A stretch of 64,000 bases of DNA from an uncultured Acidimicrobiales bacterium (GTDB lineage Bacteria > Actinomycetota > Acidimicrobiia > Acidimicrobiales > SZUA-35), in assembly GCA_937922045.1 (NCBI GenBank), contig CAKZXA010000051.1, positions 45,366 to 109,365 on the forward strand, written 5' to 3'. Numbering within the stretch: the stretch's first letter is position 1; every line of letters begins with the position of its first letter. The notes beneath the pieces are model-generated. The model had not been told where the DNA came from. It did no database searches and saw nothing but the letters and a program-made list of their open reading frames with translations. A program made the position numbers and the translations under genes. Positions 9,589 to 18,448 of this stretch are shown here, one piece after another.

Positions 9589-10326
9589 TTAGGGTTGTTT
9601 CGGATAGAAGCGCTCGATTGTCGCCATCATTCGCTCGACATGGTCGCTGTAGACGGCGTCGATGCCGGCGTCGAGCATGGCGACGAGCTCTCGCTCGTGC
9701 ACCGCACCCCAACCGAACGCTCGCAGGCCGAATCGGTGGACCATAATGATCTGTCCGCCCGTCCACTCGGTGTGATGCAGATTCAGGGCGTCACTCTCGC
9801 TGGCAGCCAGATCGGACAAGAGGCGTTCGAGCGCATTCGGGTGGTCGTTTATCCGGGTGGACAAGACCAGGTTTGCCGTTGTCAGCGAACGCCACTGCTG
9901 CAGCTGCTGGAGAGAGTCGGTACAAAGCCAGAGCCGTTTCTCCGCTGAGCCATCGGGATCGATCGTGCGAGCCGTTGCAACGATCGGTTCGAACGCTCCA
10001 GGATCTTTGACATCGATCGACAGGTGTAGGTTGGGTGCGATTCGGTACAGGTCGTCGATAGTCGGAATGTGCTCGGGCAGTTCAGTACTGAGGGTGTCGC
10101 TAATCTTGCGGCGCCGAAGCCGGGGGCCAATAACTCCATCGTGGTCGAGCACGGCTATGCCGTCGCTGGTTAGCCAGGCGTCGGTCTCGATACCGGTGGC
10201 GCCAAGCTTGCAGGCCAGCTCGAACCCAGCTGCGGTGTTTTCGGGTGCGTCAGCTCTGGCGCCCCGGTGGCCGAAGCCGATGACGGTCGCGCCGAGCGCT
10301 GGGAACCGGGGAGCGATAGGACTCAT
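9589..10326 (-). CDS. Glycerophosphodiester phosphodiesterase family protein
   Basis: 245 residues. The N-terminal GHRGARADAPENT carries the catalytic His and the conserved Arg-Gly, followed by ETDAWLTSDG with the metal-ligand Glu and Asp, and a second His in LDHDG. The family hydrolyses glycerophosphodiesters to glycerol 3-phosphate and an alcohol. No signal peptide is seen, so it is probably cytosolic. It is the first gene of the minus-strand trio GDPD-RNase-barstar, with a 27-bp gap to the RNase gene, so one transcript is possible. Confidence 0.88.
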   Translation of the reverse strand: MSPIAPRFPALGATVIGFGHRGARADAPENTAAGFELACKLGATGIETDAWLTSDGIAVLDHDGVIGPRLRRRKISDTLSTELPEHIPTIDDLYRIAPNLHLSIDVKDPGAFEPIVATARTIDPDGSAEKRLWLCTDSLQQLQQWRSLTTANLVLSTRINDHPNALERLLSDLAASESDALNLHHTEWTGGQIIMVHRFGLRAFGWGAVHERELVAMLDAGIDAVYSDHVERMMATIERFYPKQP

Positions 10327-10576
10327 GACCTAGCGAAGGATACTGGAATCGATGACTTCCGGAGCGCCTAGCGCCGCCTCGAGAGCCCCGGAACCAGCAC
10401 GGGAAGTGGTCCTTCAGCACTCTCGGTGTTGGAATGGCGCGGTTGTTTGGGTTGTTCTCCTATTCCCCTCAAGGGCCAGAGGGGCACTGCCGAATCTAGT
10501 AGGGACAGTAGATCGACCCGGTCGACTACAAGACCGAATCGATCGGTACGCATATCCGGTGGGAGGACAACCTCTG

Positions 10577-10909
10577 ATGGCAACAATACGCGCGAGCTGT
10601 TCAGATTGTGGAGACGTGGAGCTGACCACGGCAGATGTTCACGTACGAATCTGTGACGACAACAACCAGGGCACCTATTCGTTCAGGTGCCCCCATTGCC
10701 GCATGACCGTCGTCAAGCCAGCTGAGGCTAGGACGATAGATCTTCTCGTAGCCTCTGGTGTGTCATTCACGACCTGGCGACTGCCGGCTGAACTCTACGA
10801 ACCCCGTGTAGGTGAACCAATCAGCCACGATGATCTCCTCGACTTCCATCACCTCCTTCAGGACGAGTCGAAGCTCAATGCAGCCCTAGCCGACTTCACG
10901 AGCGGCTAG
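10577..10909 (+). CDS. Small zinc-ribbon protein of unknown function
   Basis: 110 residues. Two Cys pairs, CSDC (8-11) and CPHC (about 38-41), are spaced like a zinc ribbon; a further Cys lies between them. The remainder is soluble and slightly acidic with no membrane segment. The start ATG 10577 is preceded by GGGAGG at 10561-10566; the frame is open upstream to 10352, but that extension looks non-coding. Similar proteins are found as hypotheticals in actinobacteria next to tat genes. I cannot name a function. Confidence 0.75.
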   Translation: MATIRASCSDCGDVELTTADVHVRICDDNNQGTYSFRCPHCRMTVVKPAEARTIDLLVASGVSFTTWRLPAELYEPRVGEPISHDDLLDFHHLLQDESKLNAALADFTSG

Positions 10910-10960
10910 CACCCCAATTAGCAGACCCCGTGTGCCCTTTGCGCAGGTAACCTAACTGTT

Positions 10961-11470
10961 GTGTTCAACATCGGCGCTGGAGAGTGGATAGTCCTAGCCA
11001 TCGTCGTGTTGGTTTTTGTGGGGCCTGAACAACTGCCATCGGTCATCCGTCGCGCTGGCCAACTTATCGGCCAAGCAAGATCGATGAGTGAGGGCCTGCG
11101 CGGCGACTTCATGAGCGGCATGGCCGAAATCGAGGCTGCAGCCGACCCGACGAAGTGGGCGGCCAGTGCCGGCTCCACCGGGCCCCAGAAGAAGCCACCA
11201 CCGTCCGAAGAGTTGGCGCCAGCCAAGGACGAACCTGCGTGGATCTCGACCGCTAGTGAATCACGCCCAGACCTAGACGAGTCAGATGTATCGCCAAACC
11301 ACGAGGCTGAGGCCGACGGCGAAGACGCTGGCGTTATCGAAGAAGCTGTCATTGTTGACGATGAGGTTGTTGACGATGAGGTTGTTGACGATGAGGTTGT
11401 TGACGATGGTGCATCTGACGAAGCGTTTGAAACGACCGAAGAGCGCTTCGACGAGGACGAGCGGCTGTGA
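10961..11470 (+). CDS. tatB: Sec-independent translocase subunit TatB (TatA/B family)
   Basis: 169 residues. An N-terminal membrane helix and amphipathic hinge (FNIGAGEWIVLAIVVLVFVG, then PEQLPSVIRRAGQLIG) match TatB, with Glu8 and the GPEQLP turn. TatB works with TatC as receptor for folded proteins with twin-arginine signals. The C-terminal half is unusually acidic and carries four copies of (I/V)VDDE from a 15-bp DNA repeat. It starts at GTG 10961 and its stop overlaps the tatC start (GTGA). A TatA gene is not in the window. Confidence 0.88.
   Translation: MFNIGAGEWIVLAIVVLVFVGPEQLPSVIRRAGQLIGQARSMSEGLRGDFMSGMAEIEAAADPTKWAASAGSTGPQKKPPPSEELAPAKDEPAWISTASESRPDLDESDVSPNHEAEADGEDAGVIEEAVIVDDEVVDDEVVDDEVVDDGASDEAFETTEERFDEDERL
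11351..11410 (+). repeat. 15-bp tandem repeat inside tatB
   Basis: Four tandem copies of (A/G)TTGTTGACGATGAG lie at 11351, 11366, 11381 and 11396, the last ending GGT. They encode repeated Val-Val-Asp-Asp-Glu. The unit is a multiple of three, so copy-number change keeps the frame and only alters the length of the acidic TatB tail. Confidence 0.9.
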
Positions 11471-12261
11471 AAGTCCCCTTCAAGCGAACCAAAGCACCCG
11501 AGCGCGAAGGGGAGATGACACTACTCGAGCATCTCATCGAGCTGCGCAAGCGAGTCATCCGATCGGTTCTCGGCATCTTCCTCGGTTGCACCATCATCTT
11601 CCTTTTCCGAGGACAGATCTTTGACATTCTGAAGCGCCCCTACTGCGACTATCAGACCGAAGCTTCCAACGAGTGCGAGTTTCTCCTCACCGGACCGCTC
11701 GACAGTTTCTCGTTCCTCCTGACACTCGTCGGCTACGGCGGGCTGGTGCTCGCCACCCCGATCGTGCTGTACCAGATGGCGCGGTTCGTTCTGCCTGGGT
11801 TGTACCCCAACGAGAAGAAGGCGCTGATTCCCTTCATCGTTGGCTCGGTCGTGTTGCTGGCCGGTGGCATGTTGGCCGCCTACACCGTGATGCCAAGGGC
11901 GCTGGCTGTTCTCGCCGACTTTGGTTTCGATGGATTTGTCGCCTTCTTCTCGCCGGTTCAGTACGTCGGTTTCTTCGTGAAGATGCTCTTCGCCTTCGGG
12001 GTAGCGGCCGAGTTGCCGATCGTCTTGATCTTCCTCCAGATGGTCGGCGTGGTTAAGCCCGAGACATTGGCCAAGAATCGTCGAATCGCGATTGCAGCCA
12101 TCACACTGCTTGGCGCGATCATCACGCCGACAGGGGATCCGGTCAATCTCGCCATCGTCGCCGTTCCGATGTATATCTTCTTCGAGATCTCGATCGTGGT
12201 CGGCAAATTGATCGTTAGGCGACGAGACTCGACGCCAACCAGCGCTGGTCTTACCGGGTGA
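11467..12261 (+). CDS. tatC: Sec-independent translocase subunit TatC
   Basis: 264 residues with six predicted membrane helices. Family marks are MTLLEHLIELRKRVI at the N-terminus, with the Glu and the ELR used in signal-peptide recognition, and the later FAFGVAAELPI and ITPTGDP loops. TatC is the core receptor for twin-arginine signal peptides. The gene starts with GTG in a GTGA overlap with tatB and its own stop overlaps the helicase start in the same way, so tatB-tatC-helY form one coupled operon. Confidence 0.96.
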   Translation: MKVPFKRTKAPEREGEMTLLEHLIELRKRVIRSVLGIFLGCTIIFLFRGQIFDILKRPYCDYQTEASNECEFLLTGPLDSFSFLLTLVGYGGLVLATPIVLYQMARFVLPGLYPNEKKALIPFIVGSVVLLAGGMLAAYTVMPRALAVLADFGFDGFVAFFSPVQYVGFFVKMLFAFGVAAELPIVLIFLQMVGVVKPETLAKNRRIAIAAITLLGAIITPTGDPVNLAIVAVPMYIFFEISIVVGKLIVRRRDSTPTSAGLTG

Positions 12262-14933
12262 GTGAGGCAGACGGCTTCGGCTCCGTCCGCCCAGAGTTTC
12301 TAGGTCGACTCGGGTTCATCCCTGACCAGTTCCAAGTCGACGCCTTCGACGCCCTGGATGACGGCCACAACGTGATCGTCGCCGCTCCTACCGGCGCCGG
12401 CAAAACGCTTGTCGCTGATTACGCCGTCGCCCAGTCGCTGGGCTCCGGCCGTCGGCTTTTCTACACGACGCCGATCAAGGCCTTGTCGAATCAGAAGTAC
12501 CACGACTTTGTGAACGAGTACGGTGCTGAGAATGTGGGCCTCCTGACCGGTGACAACACGGTCAATGGCGACGCAGCGGTAGTGGTGATGACCACCGAGG
12601 TCCTGCGCAACATGCTCTACGCCGGCAATACCCTCGACCGGTTGCAGACTGTGGTTTTGGACGAGGTGCACTATCTACAGGACGCCTACCGGGGCCCTGT
12701 CTGGGAGGAGGTCATCATCCACCTCCCGCGGTCGATCAGCCTGCTCTGCCTTTCGGCCACGGTGTCAAACGCCGATGAGCTCGCCGACTGGATCTCAGCC
12801 GTGCGTGGACCGACATCGCTTGTGCTTGAGCAACGTCGCCCCGTCGATCTGACCACCTTCTACATGACGGCGGAGCGACGCGGCTCGCATGTGCACACGC
12901 TTCGGGTGCTGCAAGGGACAAAGCCAAACCCCAAGGCCTTTCGGTTTGATCATGATCCCCGTCGTCGAGTGCCGAGGCAGGGAGGGGCTGGCAAGCAGCG
13001 GCGGCCGCAATCCTCCTTTCGAACGCCTCGCCGAGCCGAAGTCGTGCGGCAATTGGATAAACACGATCAGCTGCCCGTCATCTTCTTCATCTTCAGTCGT
13101 GCCGGGTGCGACGAAGCGGCACGATCGGTTGTCGATGCCGGCGTCTCGTTCACAACCAAAGCAGACCGCAAACGCATCCGAACCATCGTGAATGACCACA
13201 TCGATACGCTCAGCGATGACGATCTTGAGGTGCTCGACTATGAGAGTTTTCTGGCCGGGTTGGAAGCAGGTGTCGCCGCACACCATGCAGGCATGGTCCC
13301 ACCGCTTAAGGAAGCGGTTGAGGCCTGCTTTGTCGCTGGACTCGTCAAGGTCGTCTTCGCTACCGAGACGTTGGCGCTTGGCATCAACATGCCAGCGCGA
13401 AGCGTCGTCCTCGAGAAGTTGACGAAGTTCACGGGGGAGCACCATGAATTTCTCAGCCCTGCCCAGTTCACTCAGCTGACGGGGCGAGCCGGTCGTCGTG
13501 GCATTGACACACACGGCAATGCATTCGTACTCTGGTCACCGTTTGTTCAGTTTGAACAGATTGCTGGTCTGGTCTCAAGCAAGAAGTTTGTGTTGACCTC
13601 GGCGTTTCGCCCGACCTACAACATGGCGGCCAATCTGGTCCGCCGATATGAGAGCGAGCGGGCCCGGCAGCTCCTCAATCAATCGTTCGCCCAGTTTCGG
13701 GCCGATGCCAACGTCGTGAATGCTGAGCGACGGATCGAGAGTCTTGTCGAACGCAAGAAACGTCTCATCGGCGAGCTCGAGGCTGACTACGGCCCGATTG
13801 CCGACCTTCGCGCTGCTGCCGCCACCGAACCCGAGGATGACAAGGACACCGAGGCCATCGCCTTCGCCCTCGGCCACCTCGTGCCGGGAGAGATCATCGA
13901 ATGCGTGGGGTCAGAGATTCCCCGCTACGTCGTGGTCATCTCCGTCTCGTTCCGCAAGAAGGGCCGAGTTCGGGTCAAGGCGGTTGACGAGGCCGGCGAA
14001 AGCTATGAGATCACGGCCGCTTCGCTTGAGAAAGCCCCAACCGTCGTCGGCGGGGTCGAACTACCTCAGCCGTATCTGCCGAACTCGATGACCTTCCTCC
14101 ATCAGGTTGGGGCATCGTTAGCTCGCGCCCGTCTGGTCGGCGCGAAGAAGCGTAGGAAACTGGCAGGAACAAGTTCGCCGACCAATCGCGAGGATCTGCC
14201 GGTTGCGGCTGTGAAGCGTCTGAAACGCCTCGACAAGGTTGAGCGCGACCTCGGCAAGCTGCAGCGTTCTTCTCGCCAACGGGCAGATTCGCTGGGAGCC
14301 CAGTTTGATCGAGTCATCGACTTGCTCTCCGATCGTGGCCATCTCAACGGATGGGACCTCACAGATTCTGGTCAACGGCTGGCCCGCCTCTACCACGAGA
14401 GTGACCTGCTGCTGGTCGAGGCCTTGGAAGCGGGACTGTTCGATGAGCTCGGGCCACCCGATGTGGCGGCACTCGCCTCCGTCTTTGTCTACGAGGAGCG
14501 GCGATCACAGGGCGGCCGTCTCGATGTGTGGTACCCGTCCACCGAGCTGAGGCGCCGGTTCCGCCAGATACAAGCCCTCCACCTCGACCTCGTGTCCGAT
14601 GAATCAGACCAACATCTGCCTGCGACCAAGGCGCCTGATGCCGGCTTCATGGGCGTCGCCTACGGTTGGGCCAGCGGCGGCGATCTCAGTGACGTTCTCG
14701 ATGGAGAGGAGTTGACGGCTGGAGATTTCGTGCGGACCGCGAAGCAGCTCATCGACCTCCTTCGCCAGTTCGGAACAATAGCGGAACAGCCCTCGACCGC
14801 GTCAGCAGCTCGATCGGCCGCTGATCGGGTTCACCGAGACCTTGTTGCGGCCTCATCATTGATCAACGAAGGTGAAGGCGACGGCGATGATGAGGGTGGC
14901 GACGGGGCGACGGCCCCCAAGAGCGCCACGTGA
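12258..14933 (+). CDS. helY: Superfamily 2 DEVH-box RNA helicase, HelY/Mtr4-like
   Basis: 891 residues. Walker A APTGAGKT (43-50) and DEVH box (135-138) in the first RecA domain are followed by the second domain with the motif VI region QLTGRAGRRG and a C-terminal Ski2/Mtr4-like alpha-helical part. Such proteins unwind structured RNA. HelY is typical of actinobacteria and is commonly placed right after tatC, as here. The start is GTG 12258, overlapping the tatC stop; the gene stop overlaps the next start (GTGA). Confidence 0.93.
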   Translation: MSEADGFGSVRPEFLGRLGFIPDQFQVDAFDALDDGHNVIVAAPTGAGKTLVADYAVAQSLGSGRRLFYTTPIKALSNQKYHDFVNEYGAENVGLLTGDNTVNGDAAVVVMTTEVLRNMLYAGNTLDRLQTVVLDEVHYLQDAYRGPVWEEVIIHLPRSISLLCLSATVSNADELADWISAVRGPTSLVLEQRRPVDLTTFYMTAERRGSHVHTLRVLQGTKPNPKAFRFDHDPRRRVPRQGGAGKQRRPQSSFRTPRRAEVVRQLDKHDQLPVIFFIFSRAGCDEAARSVVDAGVSFTTKADRKRIRTIVNDHIDTLSDDDLEVLDYESFLAGLEAGVAAHHAGMVPPLKEAVEACFVAGLVKVVFATETLALGINMPARSVVLEKLTKFTGEHHEFLSPAQFTQLTGRAGRRGIDTHGNAFVLWSPFVQFEQIAGLVSSKKFVLTSAFRPTYNMAANLVRRYESERARQLLNQSFAQFRADANVVNAERRIESLVERKKRLIGELEADYGPIADLRAAAATEPEDDKDTEAIAFALGHLVPGEIIECVGSEIPRYVVVISVSFRKKGRVRVKAVDEAGESYEITAASLEKAPTVVGGVELPQPYLPNSMTFLHQVGASLARARLVGAKKRRKLAGTSSPTNREDLPVAAVKRLKRLDKVERDLGKLQRSSRQRADSLGAQFDRVIDLLSDRGHLNGWDLTDSGQRLARLYHESDLLLVEALEAGLFDELGPPDVAALASVFVYEERRSQGGRLDVWYPSTELRRRFRQIQALHLDLVSDESDQHLPATKAPDAGFMGVAYGWASGGDLSDVLDGEELTAGDFVRTAKQLIDLLRQFGTIAEQPSTASAARSAADRVHRDLVAASSLINEGEGDGDDEGGDGATAPKSAT

Positions 14934-15526
14934 CGATCGAGAAGGGTGGCGTTTGGGGGCGACCCGATGCACCCAAGCCTCAACAGATCGTTGAGCACGA
15001 CCGAGCCTTGGCTGCCACGGTTCATGGCTCGCTGGTTGGTGATGAGGATCGGCCGACGCTCGGCGTGATGAGGGGTGATGTGTTGGCCTCGCTTGGCCTC
15101 GAGCGGCCCCGCGAGAGTGAAGCCATGGCCTACGACATGGACATCGTGACGGCCGAACTCGACGAAACCGAGACGGTACCGTTCGTTGCTCACCTCCTCG
15201 TGCCTCCCGGTTTTCGTCGCCCCTGCGTCGCGGCGATGAACACACCCTTGTGGCGTCGCTACCGGCTCGGTCCGCGGGCTCACCCAAACGACGGTCTCGT
15301 CGATGTCACGTCGGGCCGACTTCCTCTCCGTCAGTTCCCCGAGGCGTTGCGCCGGGCTCGGACCGGCACCCATCTGCCACATCCTGACCTCGTCTCGGAG
15401 CGGAGACAGGAGTGGACGGTGTCATTCGCTCGCCCAGCACCCTTGTTCGTCGACGGTACGTTCGTCGGAAGAGCGAAACATCTGCGGCTGACGGTTATTC
15501 CAGACGCCTTCACGCTGATCGCCTAG
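14930..15526 (+). CDS. DAGK/NAD-kinase-fold C-terminal-like protein
   Basis: 198 residues starting at GTG 14930, overlapping the helY stop. The C-terminus (VDGTFVGRAKHLRLTVIPDA) resembles the end of YegS/diacylglycerol-kinase family proteins, where a beta-sandwich completes the lipid kinase. The nucleotide-binding half and its GGDGT motif are not present, so the protein would lack kinase activity by itself. The coupling with helY is certain from the sequence; a role in lipid or nucleotide binding is only a guess. Confidence 0.6.
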   Translation: MTIEKGGVWGRPDAPKPQQIVEHDRALAATVHGSLVGDEDRPTLGVMRGDVLASLGLERPRESEAMAYDMDIVTAELDETETVPFVAHLLVPPGFRRPCVAAMNTPLWRRYRLGPRAHPNDGLVDVTSGRLPLRQFPEALRRARTGTHLPHPDLVSERRQEWTVSFARPAPLFVDGTFVGRAKHLRLTVIPDAFTLIA

Positions 15527-15635
15527 TTGAAGCGCAGCCCAATCGCTGCACAATCGCGACGAAATGGACATGTTTCGACAGGCAGTTTTGGCAGGTCCGC
15601 CCTTTCGATGCGAATAGGCCCTACGATCAGGCGCC

Positions 15636-17258
15636 GTGAGCGCATATGTAACTGAGGAGTTCACTTCAGAGGAACGAGACGTCCTCCGACGGTATTTTAC
15701 CAACCTCGATCGTCCTGTATTTGCTCTGGTCAACCTGCCTGAGGTCGTCAAGGGTGCTTTGTTCGCCCGTTACTCTCGGTCACCCAAGAGCCTGCGTCGA
15801 TTGTTCCTCGACGAGTTTGTAGGCGAGCTCGATATTCAGGGCGACGAAACGATTGACGCCACGGTTGGCCTCAGCCAAGCTGAGGCGCTCTATGAGCGAA
15901 TATTTGTCGAATACGGCGACGATTCGGTCGCCCAGCTCGGTGGCATTCATCTCGCTTGCGAACAGGCATCCAACCTGCTGACCAAGATTCTCGAGTGGGG
16001 GAGGGTTGCCGCCTATCTCGAACAGTCGACGCGCTATATCGCCTACGACAACCGCACCAACGGACGCTATCGGTACTACCGCGATCCTGAGGTACTCGGC
16101 TCAGACCTTGGCACCCGCTACGTCGGCGACCTCGACCGATTGTTCGATGCCTACCGAGGCCTGTTCAGCACTGTGCATGACCACGTGCGACGAGTCACGC
16201 CCAAGAACGAGAAGGACAGCGATTTCGTCTACCGATCGGCGGTCAAGGCCAAGGCGCTCGACGCCGTCCGGGGCATCCTGCCGGCGGCCGCCCAGTCAAA
16301 TGTTGGCATTTACGCAACGGGGCAAAGCTACGAGCAGATGCTCATTCGAATGCGGGCCGATCCTCTGCCCGAGGCTCGACTCTATGCCGATCTGATGCTC
16401 GAGGAGCTACGTAAGGTCATCCCTTCGTTCGTGAAGCGCGTCGACATTGCTGATCGTGGTCAGCAAACGAGCGACTACCAGTCGGCCAACCGAGACGCGA
16501 TGTCAGCGCTAAGCCGCGAGCTGCTGACGCCGCCTGCTGCCTATGACCAGCAGGAGAGCGTCGAGCTTGTCGATTTTGATCCAGAGGCCGAAATCAAGCT
16601 CGTGGCCTCGATGTTGTACCCCTACTCGCATCTCTCGGAGTCGCAGATCGAACGACAGGCCGAAAAGATGACGGTCGACGATCGGTTGCGGGTGCTGAAG
16701 GCATACAACGGTGATCGGCAAAACCGTAGACATCGGCCTGGCCGGGCCATGGAGCGCCCCTTCTACCGATTCGACGTCCTGGCCGACTACGGAGCCTTTC
16801 GAGACCTCCAACGACACCGGATGCTCACGGTCGAGTGGCAACCGCTGAGTCCGCTTCATGGCTACACCCGGCCGCCGTTGGTGGATGAATGTGGTGAAGC
16901 CGCCGTGTTCGACGAAGCAATGCAGCGTTCGGGTGAGCTCTACGAGGCTCTCTATGAGCGTGGCTTTGTTGCCCAAGCCTCCTATTCGGTGGCGCTGGCC
17001 TACCGTGTGCGGTTCAACATGAATCTGAACGCTCGCTCGGCGATGCATACGCTCGAACTGCGCTCAACCCCACAAGGGCACCCTGCATACCGACGTGTGG
17101 CTCAGGTGATGCACAAACAAATCGCCGAAACCGCAGGTCATCGAGCGATTGCGGCTATGATGTCGTTCGTCAACCATTCTTCAGAAGCGGATCTGGAGCG
17201 GTTGGAAGCTGAAAGACGGGCAGAAGCAAAACGGACAGGTAGCGCTGTCTCTCCCTAA
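15636..17258 (+). CDS. Tandem ThyX-like protein (two degenerate flavin thymidylate synthase domains)
   Basis: 540 residues, about twice the usual ThyX length. The N-terminal half has the EQSTRY (129-134) part of the ThyX motif but lacks the RHR. The C-terminal half has RHR (393-395) but is followed by MLTVEWQPLSP instead of the canonical Ser/Glu pattern. Two ThyX-like tail blocks are visible, one near 215-240 (ILPAAAQSNVGIYATGQ) and one at 464-496 with ARSAMHTLELR. Annotated homologues are called FAD-dependent thymidylate synthase, but the split motif makes catalysis uncertain. The start is GTG 15636. Confidence 0.8.
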   Translation: MSAYVTEEFTSEERDVLRRYFTNLDRPVFALVNLPEVVKGALFARYSRSPKSLRRLFLDEFVGELDIQGDETIDATVGLSQAEALYERIFVEYGDDSVAQLGGIHLACEQASNLLTKILEWGRVAAYLEQSTRYIAYDNRTNGRYRYYRDPEVLGSDLGTRYVGDLDRLFDAYRGLFSTVHDHVRRVTPKNEKDSDFVYRSAVKAKALDAVRGILPAAAQSNVGIYATGQSYEQMLIRMRADPLPEARLYADLMLEELRKVIPSFVKRVDIADRGQQTSDYQSANRDAMSALSRELLTPPAAYDQQESVELVDFDPEAEIKLVASMLYPYSHLSESQIERQAEKMTVDDRLRVLKAYNGDRQNRRHRPGRAMERPFYRFDVLADYGAFRDLQRHRMLTVEWQPLSPLHGYTRPPLVDECGEAAVFDEAMQRSGELYEALYERGFVAQASYSVALAYRVRFNMNLNARSAMHTLELRSTPQGHPAYRRVAQVMHKQIAETAGHRAIAAMMSFVNHSSEADLERLEAERRAEAKRTGSAVSP

Positions 17259-17313
17259 CTGAAGGCCAGTCCAGGCGGGCTTGGTCAGTGCTTTTGCTCG
17301 AAGGAGGCTCATC

Positions 17314-18228
17314 GTGGCCACGAAAGACAGCGGCGTATTCACGCCTTATCCGCAGCCGAACGATCGGCGTTGGACCAGAAAGCTAGCTGCCGCTCTTGTG
17401 GTCGTGATGGCGATCGGGGCCGTTCCATCTCTAGCCCTGGCCGAGACTCACACCGTCGAACCTGGCGATACGCTTTCTGTGATCGCCCGAGATTACGGTG
17501 TCTCTACCGCTGATCTCGCAAAGGCCAACGGTATATCCAACCTGCATCTCCTCAGGGTCGGACAGTCGCTGGAGATACCACGGTCATTCCATCAGGTGCA
17601 GTCCGGTGACACGCTCAGCGAAATCGCTGTTGCCTATGGGGTCTCGACCAGTGAGGTCATGGCACTAAATGGTCTAGACAACGCCAACGTCATCAGGGTT
17701 GGACAACAGATCGAGCTACCGGCCGGCGCATCCGCGGCGACGGGCGGAACCTCAACAGCAGCCGCCCCGGCCGACCCTGCGGCGCGATACGCCTCGCTGC
17801 CGGGACGCCTCATGGCTAATCCAGACCGTCTAAGCCTGATTCCGTCCTTTGAGAAGTGGTCGCAGCACTATGGCGTACCGACCGATCTTCTGATGGCGGT
17901 CGCCTATCGCGAATCGGGCTGGCAACAGAACGTCATCAGTCCGAAGGGTGCGATTGGTGTGGGACAGATTCTGCCGAGAACGGCTGAATGGCTCGCCAAC
18001 GATCTGATCCAGATACCGGAGCTTTCGCCCAACGTCGCTGATGACAACATCCGCATGAGCGCCCGGTTCCTAGCGTGGCTTGTTGGCTACATGGGCAGTG
18101 TCGATGCCGCCGTCGCCGGGTACTACCAGGGTCCCACCTCGGTGAATAATCGGGGCCTTTACGATGACACCAAGGCCTACATCGATAACATCAACCAAAT
18201 CCGCAGTCGCTTCGCCGCATCGACCTAG
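17314..18228 (+). CDS. Secreted LysM-domain lytic transglycosylase
   Basis: 304 residues. A signal peptide with a hydrophobic core (about 24-42, ending ALAE) is followed by two LysM repeats (THTVEPGDTLSVIARDYGVS and HQVQSGDTLSEIAVAYGVS) and an SLT-type domain (about 175-300) with the catalytic Glu in YRESGWQQNV. It should bind and cut peptidoglycan outside the cell. I chose GTG 17314 because AAGGAGG lies at 17301-17307; a TTG at 17281 in the same frame would add 11 residues. Confidence 0.88.
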   Translation: MATKDSGVFTPYPQPNDRRWTRKLAAALVVVMAIGAVPSLALAETHTVEPGDTLSVIARDYGVSTADLAKANGISNLHLLRVGQSLEIPRSFHQVQSGDTLSEIAVAYGVSTSEVMALNGLDNANVIRVGQQIELPAGASAATGGTSTAAAPADPAARYASLPGRLMANPDRLSLIPSFEKWSQHYGVPTDLLMAVAYRESGWQQNVISPKGAIGVGQILPRTAEWLANDLIQIPELSPNVADDNIRMSARFLAWLVGYMGSVDAAVAGYYQGPTSVNNRGLYDDTKAYIDNINQIRSRFAAST

Positions 18229-18256
18229 GAATCAAGGGTGCCGAACGCTCACGGAG

Positions 18257-18281
18257 AGCCGCAATTATCGGGCTTGCGGTT
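18257..18281 (+). terminator. Hairpin after the LysM transglycosylase
   Basis: AGCCGCAA pairs with TTGCGGTT (eight pairs, one wobble) around a nine-base loop, 28 bp after the stop. No T-run follows. The 220-bp gap to the next gene shows nothing else that I can name. Confidence 0.35.
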
Positions 18282-18448
18282 CCGTCCAGATGTGAGATGA
18301 TTTGGTCGTTCTTGGAGCTTGCCGACACCCGTCGTTCAGGCAGCCAAGAGCGAGTTTCGAAAATGTAATGCGGAATAGTGACTGACTTGTCTTTGTACAG
18401 GCTAGAGTCCGGCCGTCCCGGCATAAGTTCCACGATGAGGCTTGGTCG

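Noticed and set aside
11351..11410. Short regular repeats as a CRISPR array
   Set aside because: The repeat has no spacers, is in frame and lies inside tatB.
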